Shown here piece after piece: positions 17,521 through 27,900 of a stretch of 64,000 nt of DNA; positions within the stretch are counted from its first letter, which is position 1; every line of letters begins with the position of its first letter. Origin of the DNA: Bacteroides acidifaciens (GTDB lineage: Bacteria; Bacteroidota; Bacteroidia; Bacteroidales; Bacteroidaceae); NCBI RefSeq assembly GCF_903181435.1, contig NZ_CAEUHO010000005.1, forward strand, positions 124,001-188,000, in the 5' to 3' direction. Under the pieces are notes generated by a model. That model searched no databases and was not told where the DNA came from. It saw only the letters and a list, made by a program, of their open reading frames with translations. Made by a program: the position numbers and the translations under genes.

Positions 17521-19521
17521 ATGAAACGTATGATGAGAAGACTTTTGCCGGTTCTAATGGCTGTTGCGCCTTTGACCGTTTGTGCGCAAAAAGTGTATGA
17601 ACTGAAGGATGCATCCGGTAGGGTGCAGGTGAATGTGAGTGTAAATGATAAGAATGTTGAATACTCTGTTCTCCATGAAGGGGATGTGATGATAGACCAC
17701 TCTCCTGTCTCCATGAAACTGACGGACGGAACAGCTTTCGGCGTGAATCCGAAAGTCAGGAAAGTCAATAGGCGGTCGGTGAATGAAACGATTTACCCGC
17801 CTGTCTACAAAAAGAAATCAATCGAAGACAGGTTCAATGAACTGACGATTGATTTTAAAGGTGGATATAGTCTGGTATTCAGAGCATACGAAGACGGTGC
17901 CGCCTATCGTTTTGTTTCCAGTTTGAAAAAGCCGTTTATGGTAGAAAGCGAACAGGCAGTTTTCTGTTTCCCGAATGACTCGAAAATATTCGTGGCTTCT
18001 CCGAAAGGAAGAATGAACGAGGGTAAAAAAGATCCTTTTTACAGTTCTTTCCAAAATACGTATGTAGAGACAGCTTTGTCTGTGTGGGACAAGGAGCAGA
18101 TTGCCTTCTTACCGGTTCTGGTAGAGGGAAAGAATCAAAAGAAAGTTTGTATTACCGAAGCCGATTTATTGGATTATCCGGGTATGTATGTGAAGCACGG
18201 GGATTCCGGTTTCTCTTTGGAAGGCACGTTTGCCGCTTATCCTAAGAAAGTGGTGGACGAAGTACGCGGGCTCAAAGGCGTAGTGAAATCCCGTGAACCT
18301 TATATTGCCAAGGTAGAGGGAGCTACCGCTTTTCCCTGGCGTGTAATGGTCATATCAAAGGATGACACTGAACTGTTGTGCAGTGATATGGTCTATAAAC
18401 TGGCTACTCCGGCTCAATTCACCGATTTTTCATGGATTAAACCGGGTAAGGTTGCCTGGGATTGGTGGAACGACTGGAATATCTATGACGTGGACTTCCA
18501 TGCAGGAATCAATAATGAGACTTATAAATATTACATTGATTTCGCTTCCAGGTTCGGCATCGAATATGTGATATTGGATGAAGGTTGGGCAGTTCCGGGT
18601 AAAGCGGATTTGTTTCAGATCATTCCGGAAATTGATTTGGAAGAATTAGTCAGCTATGCGAAAAGTAAGCATGTGGATTTGATATTATGGGCGGGCTATC
18701 GCGCTTTTGAGAAGGATATGGACCGTGTATGCAAACATTATGCAGCTATGGGAATTAAGGGCTTTAAGATTGACTTTATGGATCGTGACGACCAGCACGT
18801 CGTTGAGTTCAATCGTAAGGCGGCTGAAACCGGAGCGAAATATAAACTATTGATTGACCTGCACGGTACATTCAAACCGACCGGTCTTCAACGTACTTAT
18901 CCCAACACTATCAACTTTGAAGGGGTTCATGGACTGGAAGAACTGAAATGGGCGGAACCGGGTACGGATCAGGTGGTATATGATGTAACTGCACCTTTCA
19001 TCCGCATGGTAGCCGGACCGATGGACTATACACAGGGAGCGATGAACAACGTGATTATGAAAAACTTCCATGCAGTATATACGGAACCGATGAGCCAGGG
19101 AACCCGTTGCCGTCAGTTGGCACTCTACACAATCTTCGATTCTCCTATTAATATGCTATGTGATGCTCCTACCAACTACATGAAAGAAGAAGAATGTACG
19201 AAATTTATCGCTTCTATTCCTACCGTATGGGATCAAACGCTTCCTATAAGCGGCAAAGTGGGTGAGCATATTGTCATGGCTCGCCAGAAAGACGGCATCT
19301 GGTATGTAGGTGGACTGACCGACTGGAATGCACGTGATGTTGAAGTTGATTTGTCTTTCTTGGGAAAAGGTGAATTTAATGCTGAAATATTCAAAGACGG
19401 CATCAACGCCGACCGTGTAGGAAAAGATTATAAGCGGGAAGTGATTCGTGTATCGGCAGATAAGAAGCTGAAACTACACATGGCGCCCGGTGGTGGTTTT
19501 GTGGTGAAGATAACAAAATAG
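17521..19521 (+). CDS. Glycoside hydrolase family 97, retaining alpha-galactosidase type
   Basis: This is a 666-residue secreted GH97 enzyme with a signal peptide ending in TVCAQ. It has the N-terminal beta-supersandwich, the TIM barrel with WDWWNDWNI and DEGW, and the C-terminal beta domain ending in APGGGFVVKI. At the critical position it has Asp418 in FKIDFMDR, where the inverting enzyme SusB lacks a nucleophile. Glu473 (HGLEE) lies 55 residues later, the same spacing as the nucleophile and acid/base pair (Asp415/Glu470) of the B. thetaiotaomicron retaining alpha-galactosidase BtGal97b. I therefore call it the retaining type, probably removing terminal alpha-galactose. It is the last gene of the operon, 156 bases after the third protease-like gene, and is followed by a strong terminator. 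Confidence 0.88.
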   Translation: MKRMMRRLLPVLMAVAPLTVCAQKVYELKDASGRVQVNVSVNDKNVEYSVLHEGDVMIDHSPVSMKLTDGTAFGVNPKVRKVNRRSVNETIYPPVYKKKSIEDRFNELTIDFKGGYSLVFRAYEDGAAYRFVSSLKKPFMVESEQAVFCFPNDSKIFVASPKGRMNEGKKDPFYSSFQNTYVETALSVWDKEQIAFLPVLVEGKNQKKVCITEADLLDYPGMYVKHGDSGFSLEGTFAAYPKKVVDEVRGLKGVVKSREPYIAKVEGATAFPWRVMVISKDDTELLCSDMVYKLATPAQFTDFSWIKPGKVAWDWWNDWNIYDVDFHAGINNETYKYYIDFASRFGIEYVILDEGWAVPGKADLFQIIPEIDLEELVSYAKSKHVDLILWAGYRAFEKDMDRVCKHYAAMGIKGFKIDFMDRDDQHVVEFNRKAAETGAKYKLLIDLHGTFKPTGLQRTYPNTINFEGVHGLEELKWAEPGTDQVVYDVTAPFIRMVAGPMDYTQGAMNNVIMKNFHAVYTEPMSQGTRCRQLALYTIFDSPINMLCDAPTNYMKEEECTKFIASIPTVWDQTLPISGKVGEHIVMARQKDGIWYVGGLTDWNARDVEVDLSFLGKGEFNAEIFKDGINADRVGKDYKREVIRVSADKKLKLHMAPGGGFVVKITK

Positions 19522-19545
19522 TTGAAGTTTAAATTTTGGTTTGAC

Positions 19546-19580
19546 AAAGGGGCGTTATCCGAAAATGGAAACGCCCCTTT
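19546..19580. terminator. Bidirectional intrinsic terminator
   Basis: This is a perfect 11-bp stem (AAAGGGGCGTT at 19546-19556, complement at 19570-19580) with a 13-base loop. A run of seven T follows on the + strand and A-rich sequence lies on the other side. It sits between two converging genes and can stop transcription from both. Confidence 0.9.
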
Positions 19581-19586
19581 ATTTTT

Positions 19587-21308
19587 TTAGAACCGGAAAC
19601 TCAATCCCCCCAAGAAATTGAATCCTTCGGCAGGATAGCCTAGATAATATTGATATTTTTTGTTCAGTAGATTGTGTACCTGTGCATAAACAGATACCCC
19701 TTTGAACACATTGTAGCTGGCTCCGATATGTAAATCGTTGATGGCAGTCATCTTTGAATATCCTTCCACTTCTTTTCGGTTCACATAATCATAACCGAGA
19801 TTTATATTTAAGGTGGAAATCGGATGAACATGTACATTGAAAGACATTTCACTGACAGGCTTTACAGCCAATAATTCCTTTCCATTCTTGCTGTCCCAAT
19901 TACGATAGGTATATTTTGCTGATATTCCTAGAATATCTTTATAATCGTAGCTGACTTCACCACCGAGATAGAAGTTGCTTGTATTATCTTGAGCGAAGCT
20001 CAGGTATTTAGTGTGGGCATCATTTAATCTGTTGAAATTGAAATAAGACAAATCATTCTTCAAGTTTTGGTAACCGCCATATACATTGAACCAGACTCCC
20101 GGATAAGGGCTGGCTTTAAAGCCGACAGCACCGTTGATTTGTTCGTAAGTGTCGTAAGGACGTTGCACGTAGCCCCATGCGGAAGAAGTATTTGCTTCCG
20201 GCAGTTCTCCGTAAGGACAGACATTTTCCAATCTGCGGAAATCATTCAATAGCTTGCCGCCCGTCGCTTTTGCGTAAAGCACATAGCTGTCGGAGAAAAT
20301 ATACTGTGCAGTGATATCCGGTGAAACGCGGAAAGATTTATCAAATCCGAAAGATAAGTCTACATTGGCTCCGATGTGTAATTTCCAGTCATCGTTATCC
20401 AGTTCGTAATAAGGATTCAGAAGAAGCGTTGTATAATTCTTGAAAAACTCGTCTCCGGTAGCGGTATTCTTTGTATATCCGCTATACAGAAGATTATTCA
20501 TCTCCAAAGCGATAGTCACCGATTGTTGGTCACCGATAGCTCCCGTGACATCTCCTTTGGTACGTATGATTGTTTCTTTAAGAGCTGTATTGGCATCATT
20601 CTCATTGAGCATGTTATGCTGACGTTCGTACATCAACAGATTCGTTTCGGCATTGAAACGCAGCGGTGCAGTTTCGTCGATAAAATGAATACCGGCATGA
20701 AAGTCACCGGAAGTGAATTTCTGCTTGCTGTTTACACCTCCCGGTTTGAGGTTGAAGTTGCTCAAGCCGAAGTTTCCGGCAATATTCAAATCCAATTTGT
20801 TGAATTGGTGTGTGTAATCCACGTTTGTACGTGTGCGGTAATAGAAAGCATTCCATTTTTCGTTGTCGGTAAAGGGGATTGTCAACTTTCCGTCCATTCC
20901 ATCCATCTGAAAACGTACATTCAGTTTGTCTTTATCCGAGAGGCGGAATAAATAATTGGCAAGAACAGCCAGATTGCCTAAATTACCATATCTGGCACGT
21001 ACATATCCGGGAGTGCTGCCCGGCTGGACTTCTTTTCCGGTATAAGGATTCATCAGACCAGCAGGAACAGAAGTTGCCGGAAAGAAAGTCGTAGCATACT
21101 CTACCTCTTTCTTACTCACGGTCGGTTCTTCTACTTTGGGCAGGACGTTTACTTTCGAAGCGTCCATAATATCCGGGTTATATTCTTGTTCCACAACAAC
21201 GGTACGATTCATGGTCGTATCTTTGGGCTGGGTGGTTTGGGCTTGAAGGCCGGACGGCATGGAAATCGCCAATGCAAGTCCGCCTATTATATAAAGAGAC
21301 TGTTTCAT
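19587..21308 (-). CDS. Outer-membrane beta-barrel protein, TonB-receptor-like
   Basis: This 573-residue protein has a signal peptide ending in GLQAQ. After a short linker of about 100 residues (VVVEQEYNPDIMDASKVNVLP, then a Pro-rich stretch) the rest is beta-strand rich with alternating aromatics. It ends in FLGGLSFRF, with the terminal Phe typical of proteins inserted by the BAM machinery. VHNLLNKKYQYYLGYP is a segment typical of TonB-dependent receptor barrels. No plug domain is visible, so it may be a barrel without a TonB-gated plug. It follows the large TPR gene by 29 bases on the same strand, so the two are probably one operon and one envelope assembly. No sugar enzyme is linked to it. 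The exact role is unknown. Confidence 0.75.
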   Translation of the reverse strand: MKQSLYIIGGLALAISMPSGLQAQTTQPKDTTMNRTVVVEQEYNPDIMDASKVNVLPKVEEPTVSKKEVEYATTFFPATSVPAGLMNPYTGKEVQPGSTPGYVRARYGNLGNLAVLANYLFRLSDKDKLNVRFQMDGMDGKLTIPFTDNEKWNAFYYRTRTNVDYTHQFNKLDLNIAGNFGLSNFNLKPGGVNSKQKFTSGDFHAGIHFIDETAPLRFNAETNLLMYERQHNMLNENDANTALKETIIRTKGDVTGAIGDQQSVTIALEMNNLLYSGYTKNTATGDEFFKNYTTLLLNPYYELDNDDWKLHIGANVDLSFGFDKSFRVSPDITAQYIFSDSYVLYAKATGGKLLNDFRRLENVCPYGELPEANTSSAWGYVQRPYDTYEQINGAVGFKASPYPGVWFNVYGGYQNLKNDLSYFNFNRLNDAHTKYLSFAQDNTSNFYLGGEVSYDYKDILGISAKYTYRNWDSKNGKELLAVKPVSEMSFNVHVHPISTLNINLGYDYVNRKEVEGYSKMTAINDLHIGASYNVFKGVSVYAQVHNLLNKKYQYYLGYPAEGFNFLGGLSFRF

Positions 21309-21337
21309 CTTATTCTTTATTCTTTAATTTTCAACTT

Positions 21338-24300
21338 TCAATTTTCACCTTTCAACTTAGCGAGTCTGCTTTCAATCATACTTGCTATATCATCGTTGCC
21401 TTGGTAATTCTGTTGCAGGCTCAATAGATACTGGCGTGCGTCAAGGTCTTTGCCCATAGCGGCATACACATCGGACAAAAGGACGAAGCTACGTGCCAGC
21501 CAATAAGCGTGCGGTGTGCTTTGTTCTATGTAGTTGAGCAGTTCCTTTTCCGCGGCAGCATATTCTTTCGCGTCATACAACGACTGTGCAACCAGATATT
21601 TAGCTTCGGCACCGTATGGATTACGGGTGTCTTTTGCCAGTTCGCGGAAGTCGTCCATCGCTTTTTTATCCGCCTTTTGTTTAACATAAGCCTTAGCGCG
21701 ATAATAAAGAGCTTCATTTCTCAGTTCAGGGCTGAGTTTAGGTTCAGCCAATAAGTCGGTAGCAGCATGGATGGTTTCAATATCATCCCTCAACAGGAAG
21801 GCGCAGCGGAGTATTCCCGTTTCAGCAAGCTGGCGGCGTTCCACGTTGGTTGCTTTCTCTTTCAGTATCTTATAACTAGCCAGTGCTTCTGCTGTCTGTT
21901 GTTGGTTGAACTGCACTTCGGCACGCAGGATAAGGGCTTCTTCCGCAAACGGATTGTTCGGATATTCCAGTAATTTACCGGAGTGGAGAAGAATCATATC
22001 ATAGTTTTTCTGCTCGTTCCCAATCAGGCAAAGATAATAATGTGCATTCAGACTGAAAGCCCCTTCCGGGAAAGTCTGCAAGTATTTGTTGAGACTCGTC
22101 TTTGCTTCTTCCATCCGTCCCCGCATATAAATCTTTTCTGCGGCGGCATAGGTCAGTGAATCCTGCTCGTTGGCATCAAAGCGGATATGTCCCGGCATGG
22201 CATTTGCCAAAGCCGCAAATTCGTCTATACGGTTCAAATCTACATAAATCGACTTCAAATCACGCATGGCCAGACGGGCTTCTTCACTACCCGGATATTT
22301 CTTGATGACCTGCTTGTAGGCTTCGATAGCTTGATTGTAATCCTCTTTCTGATAATAGAGCAGTCCGATTTCTGCCGCAGCTTTCCGGCTGACCGGGCTT
22401 TCGGGGTATTTGTTCAGCAGTTCCTTGAAGGAAGTGATTGCCTGATTGTTATTGTCCATCAATACATAGGACCGCCCTTTCTCGTAAATAGCATTCACGG
22501 CATAAGGAGAAGTGGGATATTTTCCCACCAGCCGATTCAGCAAAGTTATCTTGCCAGTATAGTCTTTCTGCAGGCCGGATACAAGAGCCAGTTGATAGAA
22601 AGAATAATCGCCGGAAGGAGTATTCATCTGTTCGGCTTGCGAATAATAATGTTTGGCTTCCTCGAAGTTGCGCACGTGCAAGTGGCAGTCACCGATACGG
22701 TTGTATGCATCGGCTAAAGCCGTTGCGTTTTCACCTTTCTCCAGTTGGACGTATTTCTGGAAGTAGTTGCTTGCTTGCGTATAGTCTTTCCGGTGGAAAG
22801 CGATATATCCCAGGTTATAATTGGCAAGCGCATACATTTCGTTATTGGGCTGGGTGGTCAGTTGCAGATAGGCGTTGAAGTCACGCGCTGCTTCCATCAT
22901 CCGGTTGAGGCGATAATAAGATTCTCCACACCAGTAGTAAGCGTCTGCTTTGGTCTGACGGTTGTATTGCCCGATGGCAATGGATTGGTTCAGATATTTC
23001 AGAGCCTGTTCGAAGTCGGCGTTCGCAAAGGACTGTGTACCTAATTGGAACAGTATCTTCTGCTTGGCTTCCAGTATTTGTGCGCTTGGTTTGGCAATCC
23101 GGTCTATTGATTTCAAAGCCGCATCGTAACTACGGGTATTCATGTAAACTTCCACCAGATAACTGCTGACTTTCTCTGCATAAGGAGAAGTCGGAAATTC
23201 GTTCAGGAACTTCTCGAAGGCAGTAACGGATTCACCGAAAGCGGAGAAAGAAGTCTCATGCAGGCAGAGAGCGTAGTTGTAAGCCGCCTGTTCTTTGATT
23301 TGCATATTGGCGTTGGACGCTGCCGCCTGTTCGAAAGCCATGCGGGCTTTATTCTTTTCTGCTAGTTGCAGATAGGAGAGTCCCATGTGCAGGTAAGCAT
23401 TCTGTGTGAGCGCGTCATTGGTAGTTGTCACTTTACCGAGTGTTTCGGCTGCTTTTGAATAGACTTTCGTCTGATAGTAAGAAAGTCCCAGCATATAAAG
23501 GGCATCCCGGCGGGGAGCCGAATGGTCTTTATTCAAATATTCACTGAATGATTCTACCGCTTTGTGATATTGTCCGAAGTGGTAATAAGCATCTCCGAGG
23601 ATACGGTACATTTCCGCTGCATGTTCATTGTTCGGATAGGCCGACAGATAATTCTGTGCTACAATCTGTGCCTTGTCGTAGTTTTTGAGCTGTGCATAAA
23701 TCTCGGCAATATAATAAGGAACGAGCGCCTTGTATTTCGGATTGTCTTGCAGCGGAAGGAAACCTTTCAATGCTTCGTTATAGCGTTTCTGTGTATATCG
23801 GATATAAGAAATGTAATAATCGCAATCTTTTGCATATTTGGGACTGTTGGCGCGGAGAGTCTCAAACCAGATGACTGCTTCTCTCAGGTTATCCGTTTTC
23901 AGATAGCAGGTAGCCAATTGATAGGTGCGGTCGTCACGTTCTTCGCTGCCGAGCAAGTCGAGGTCGGCAGAATTAAAGAGCGCCATCGCTTCATTGTACT
24001 TTCCTTCGTAGAAATAACAGGAAGCCAACAGTGAATAAATTCGATTGGCGTAAGGCGTATCGGGATAGCGGTCGAGATATTTGCGGAGCAATTCGATACG
24101 GTTCTTGTCGTTCAATTCGTATGCTGAACTGGCCAGCATATATTCCGCATCCTGAAGCAGGCTGGCTGTTGGCTTTTGTTTTACAAATGCCTTTAGTGCC
24201 GGCAGGGCGGCGGCATAATTCTTTTCCTGGAAAAGTTCTTTCCCTTCTTTATAAAGGTTGTCAGTCGAAGTGAACTTGTCACCTGTCTGGGCAAATCCTA

Positions 24301-24355
24301 TAATGGGTGTGCAGCAGATAGCCGCACAAATGAGTCTAGTAATTTCTTTTTTCAT
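21338..24355 (-). CDS. Large secreted tetratricopeptide-repeat protein
   Basis: This is a protein of about 1005 residues made almost wholly of TPR units. Repeats of the A-x-x-x-Y-x-x-G-x-x-Y/F-x-x-x-x-Y type recur along its length (for example YNEALKGFLPLQDNP, HKAVESFSEYLNKD, YNQAIEAYKQVIKKYPGS). The ATG at 24355 starts MKKEITRLICAAICC with a signal peptide ending in GFAQ; an upstream TTG is less likely. It is therefore exported, probably to the periplasm. Many units resemble the YbgF/BamD style of TPR used in envelope assembly. It precedes the beta-barrel gene at 19587-21308 in an apparent two-gene operon, so it probably serves as a partner scaffold for that barrel. No catalytic domain is seen. 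Confidence 0.85.
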   Translation of the reverse strand: MKKEITRLICAAICCTPIIGFAQTGDKFTSTDNLYKEGKELFQEKNYAAALPALKAFVKQKPTASLLQDAEYMLASSAYELNDKNRIELLRKYLDRYPDTPYANRIYSLLASCYFYEGKYNEAMALFNSADLDLLGSEERDDRTYQLATCYLKTDNLREAVIWFETLRANSPKYAKDCDYYISYIRYTQKRYNEALKGFLPLQDNPKYKALVPYYIAEIYAQLKNYDKAQIVAQNYLSAYPNNEHAAEMYRILGDAYYHFGQYHKAVESFSEYLNKDHSAPRRDALYMLGLSYYQTKVYSKAAETLGKVTTTNDALTQNAYLHMGLSYLQLAEKNKARMAFEQAAASNANMQIKEQAAYNYALCLHETSFSAFGESVTAFEKFLNEFPTSPYAEKVSSYLVEVYMNTRSYDAALKSIDRIAKPSAQILEAKQKILFQLGTQSFANADFEQALKYLNQSIAIGQYNRQTKADAYYWCGESYYRLNRMMEAARDFNAYLQLTTQPNNEMYALANYNLGYIAFHRKDYTQASNYFQKYVQLEKGENATALADAYNRIGDCHLHVRNFEEAKHYYSQAEQMNTPSGDYSFYQLALVSGLQKDYTGKITLLNRLVGKYPTSPYAVNAIYEKGRSYVLMDNNNQAITSFKELLNKYPESPVSRKAAAEIGLLYYQKEDYNQAIEAYKQVIKKYPGSEEARLAMRDLKSIYVDLNRIDEFAALANAMPGHIRFDANEQDSLTYAAAEKIYMRGRMEEAKTSLNKYLQTFPEGAFSLNAHYYLCLIGNEQKNYDMILLHSGKLLEYPNNPFAEEALILRAEVQFNQQQTAEALASYKILKEKATNVERRQLAETGILRCAFLLRDDIETIHAATDLLAEPKLSPELRNEALYYRAKAYVKQKADKKAMDDFRELAKDTRNPYGAEAKYLVAQSLYDAKEYAAAEKELLNYIEQSTPHAYWLARSFVLLSDVYAAMGKDLDARQYLLSLQQNYQGNDDIASMIESRLAKLKGEN

Positions 24356-24370
24356 AATCGGGTATTTATG

Positions 24371-24399
24371 CAAAAGTACTACATATCTTTCAAAGACAA
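24371..24399 (-). promoter_or_regulatory. Candidate promoter for the TPR/barrel operon
   Basis: On the - strand, TACTTTTG (complement of 24371-24378) matches the -7 consensus TAnnTTTG and TTG (complement of 24397-24399) lies 18 bases upstream of it. The predicted start of transcription is only about 10 bases before the ATG at 24355, so the leader would be very short. Confidence 0.45.
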
Positions 24400-24594
24400 T
24401 CCTTTGAAAGTTATTTTATAATCATTTAATTCTTTATGTAAAGTTTCGCTCTTCTTTTCCAACACGTTTTCTAACACGGAGATGCTTATTTTTTTGGGGT
24501 TTCTTTTTACCTCTCTGATTAGGGCGGTTTTGCTGAATCGGTTGAGAGCTGTCGGGGCTATCGCTATTTCTTTTTTTCGGTCATAAATTTTCAT
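24379..24594 (-). CDS. Possible small hypothetical protein
   Basis: This open frame of 71 codons starts at an ATG at 24594 and encodes a basic, Lys/Glu-rich peptide with no signal peptide or known motif (begins MKIYDRKKEIAIAP). It lies on the same strand as the TPR gene and ends 24 bases before it. Its 3' end overlaps the candidate promoter of that gene, and no good ribosome-binding site is visible. It may be chance. Confidence 0.2.
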   Translation of the reverse strand: MKIYDRKKEIAIAPTALNRFSKTALIREVKRNPKKISISVLENVLEKKSETLHKELNDYKITFKGLSLKDM

Positions 24595-24672
24595 ACTACA
24601 GGCTTTATTCTTAATGGCGGTTAATTGAATAACCATTAAATTAATGACGATTACAAAGATAATGAAAGTCAT

Positions 24673-24935
24673 GCTATTCTTCTCATTTTGAGTGGTATAA
24701 TATACTTATTTAAGATTATGGGCTGATTGTGTGCCTTGGTCTTAAATGGTCTTTTTATAGGTTTGGGGCTAAATCCAACTTTTCATTAACTTCTCCGCTT
24801 TCAGCTTTCAGTTTCCCGATATATCCAAATGGTGATGCACTGAAAATGCCTGTTTATCTGGCTATTATAGAAATTGAAAAAACTAGTTTTGTGACCACCT
24901 AATTTATACCAGTTGTGTTTCCAAAGAACTTCTAC
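24673..24935. other. Intergenic gap with one copy of a dispersed repeat
   Basis: No coding potential is apparent in these 263 bases between the small open frame and the 3' end of the hybrid sensor gene. They contain a 20-base repeat copy at 24797-24816 that recurs inverted at 39160-39179, followed by an ATATATCC motif that resembles the array at 38888-39041. Confidence 0.5.
24797..24816 (-). repeat. Dispersed 20-base repeat, copy 1
   Basis: GCTTTCAGCTTTCAGTTTCC here is the exact reverse complement of 39160-39179. It is built from two CTTTCAG heptamers. Both copies are intergenic. Confidence 0.7.
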
Positions 24936-27900
24936 TTATTTTATACGATTCTCTTCTCTAAATTGTTTGGGAGTCATTCCTTTCATTTGTTTGAATGTTG
25001 AACTAAAATATCGGGGATAAGTAAAACCCACTTCACTGCTTATTTCATTTATGTTTAAATTTGTATTGGTAAGCAGTGAGATCGCTTTTTCGATACGTAA
25101 TCTGTTTATATAGTCATTGACTCCCAAACCTGTTATAATTTTTATCTTGTTGTATAAGGAAGAACGGCTAATTGTCATGACATCTGCCAATTGCTGGACG
25201 GAAAATTCTTCGTCAGATAGGTTTTCATGTATAATTGTATTTATTTTTGTCATGAAATCCTCGTCAGCTTTACTGTTTGTTAAAGTCTGGAGAGAAGTCG
25301 CCTGGTTGATAGATATGTATTGATTGTGTATTTTCTCTCTATTTTTTAAGATATTTCCGATGACGATCTTTAGAGAGTCTAGATCAAATGGTTTGGGGAT
25401 GTAAGCATCAGCTCCGGATTTATATCCGGTTGTTATCGCTGTCTGGTCATAACGTGCTGTTAACAGTATTATAGGGATATGGCTTGTCTGGATGTCGTTT
25501 TTTATCTGACGACATAATTCAAAACCATCCATTTGCGGCATCATTACGTCACTAATAATAATAGAAGGCTGTTTCTTCTGACAGATTTCTAAGGCAGAGA
25601 CCGCATTGTCTGCCGCATAAATTTTTTTACAGAACTCAGTTAAAGAATTTATGAGATATTCCCTTAACTCCTTTTCGTCCTCTACAATAAGCACAGTCTT
25701 TCCGGTACAATCGAAATGTGTATCTTGGATGCTGGAAGGGAGAGGAGAACTTTTTTGCTGTAAATGGGTGGACTCTTCTTTTTTATTTGTATTGAGAAAT
25801 GGCAGCTCCAAATAGAATGTAGCTCCTTTGTTTGTATTATTATAGGCCCTTATAAGCCCCCCGTGCATTTCCATTATTGTTTTGGCATAATATAATCCGA
25901 ATCCGCTTCCTCTCTCTTTGTGATTACCTTTGTGAAATTTAGTGAAGAGATTTGCCATATCCGAATCTTCTATACCACTTCCTTCGTCTATAACAGATAT
26001 TCTGACTGTGTTTTCAAGACGTTGCGTGCTTACTGTTATATTGCTGTTTGCCTTACTGAATTTTAGTGCATTCATCAGTAAGTTTGATACTACTGTTTGA
26101 CACTTTTGTTTGTCAAACCATACCTCCTCTATGTTGGGATCTATTTGTAATTGTATGCATATCTCTTTTTCTTTTGCCTCATTCATATAGTCTTTGATAA
26201 CCTCGGTTACCCATTCGTTTAATTGAGTTTTTTGTATTTTCAATTTATTATAGTCTGCCTCCAAACTGCTCCAGTCCAACACCATATCCACTATTTCCCT
26301 CATGTGTTGTGCTTGGTTGAATAGTAGTTGTAATTGTGGTATCAGATGCTGAGGTAATCCTTGCATCTCACTTTTGTCCATGAGACGTTTTAGTGGGGCA
26401 TAAATCAATGTTAAGGGAGTACGTAATTCGTGATTTATGTGAATGAGGAAATCTATCCTCTTTTCGTTCAGATATTGTCTGTATTCTTTTAGTCTCTTTT
26501 GTATTCTTGCTTCCTTTTTTATATTAAAAATGAATATTCCTGCAATACCCCCTCCTATAAGGCTAATACAACATAATATTATAAACCAGTCTGTTTTATA
26601 CCATGGTGGGGTAATATGGACATTTGTGAGAAAGATAGGAGTGGTATAATTTCCGTCTTTTGTCATACATGCTACTTCAATGCGGTATTTACCGGTAGAT
26701 AGGTTGGAAAGATCCAATATCGGATTATATGATTCGATTATCTTATCAACATTTCCTTTTATGATATATCGGAATGGAACTCGCTGGAAAATATCTTTAT
26801 TTTTAATATATACCCGTAGGGCGAGTGCATTATGTTCCCATGGAACTTTTATATTGGGGGTGTCTATACCGGATGTATACGGTTGCCCGTTGAGTTCTAT
26901 GCTGTAAAGTGCTATTTCCGGATCTGGTTCATTAGGCTCTGGGATGTCTGTGTTTATTCGGACCAGTCCTTCTATGCCACCAAAGTAAAGATATCGGCTG
27001 TTTTTTTCAGCCCGTTGTTGATAAGTAAATATTATTTCATTGGGATAAAATCCGTCGCTTCTGTTCCATTGAATAAATCTGTTTTCTTTTATGCAGTAAG
27101 AAAATAGTTGGTTTTGTGCACAGATCCATATCCTTTCTGAAGAAGGCTCATAACGGAGGGCGGTAATATCATTGAATAACTGTGACCTGATTTTAAAATA
27201 TCTTTTCTCTTTTATATCATAATATCCCATTCCTGTTGTTGTTCCCACCCATATCTTATTTATTCCGTCGTAATCAATCGCACTGATAACTTCTTTCTCG
27301 TCCAATTGAAAAAGAAGATCAATGCTGTCATTCTTATTAATGATTCGGAATACTTTGTTTCCATTCATTGCCAAGGATATCTTTTTGTCGCAGTAGGCTA
27401 TGACCGAGGCTTGTAATTGATAATTGTTATCGTTTTTGATTGGAGAGAATTTTTTATTATTTATATTATATACCCATAGGTCCTTACTAAATATATATAT
27501 TTTGTTTTCTGTCACTCGGTGAGCGCGTGGAAGATATCCGTAAAAGCACTGTCTGAAGTTAATACTGTCGTTTATTATCACAAACGGTCGATAAATGCCT
27601 GTGTTTTTTTCAAACAGGAAAAGTCCCTTTGTATAAACAGATACCATTAGTTCTTTTTCTGATACCGGGGCTATGGAAATCACTTTATCCCCATAGGTAG
27701 ACGAGAAGTGCTTGAAATTTCCCGTTTGAGGATCATACAAGTTTATTCCGCCTCCGTCTGTACCAATCCATAGCTTTCCATTAGCTTCCTCGTAAAAACT
27801 CGTCACAGATTTTTCGCTCAATCCATTATTATATCCTAAAGGACAGTCTTTATAAGTATGTATGTAACTTTCTTTGATATTGAAAACTCCTCCTCTAACA

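Noticed and set aside
17521..19521. SusB-type inverting alpha-glucosidase
   Set aside because: An Asp sits at the nucleophile position, with a Glu 55 residues on, as in the retaining alpha-galactosidase of the same family.
21319..21359. TTTTCAACTTTCAATTTTCA-like low-complexity stretch
   Set aside because: Short AT-rich simple sequence in the gap and 3' end of the TPR gene, with no exact period.
22187..22717. 176-codon open frame on the + strand
   Set aside because: It is antisense to the TPR gene; the composition mirrors the TPR repeats.
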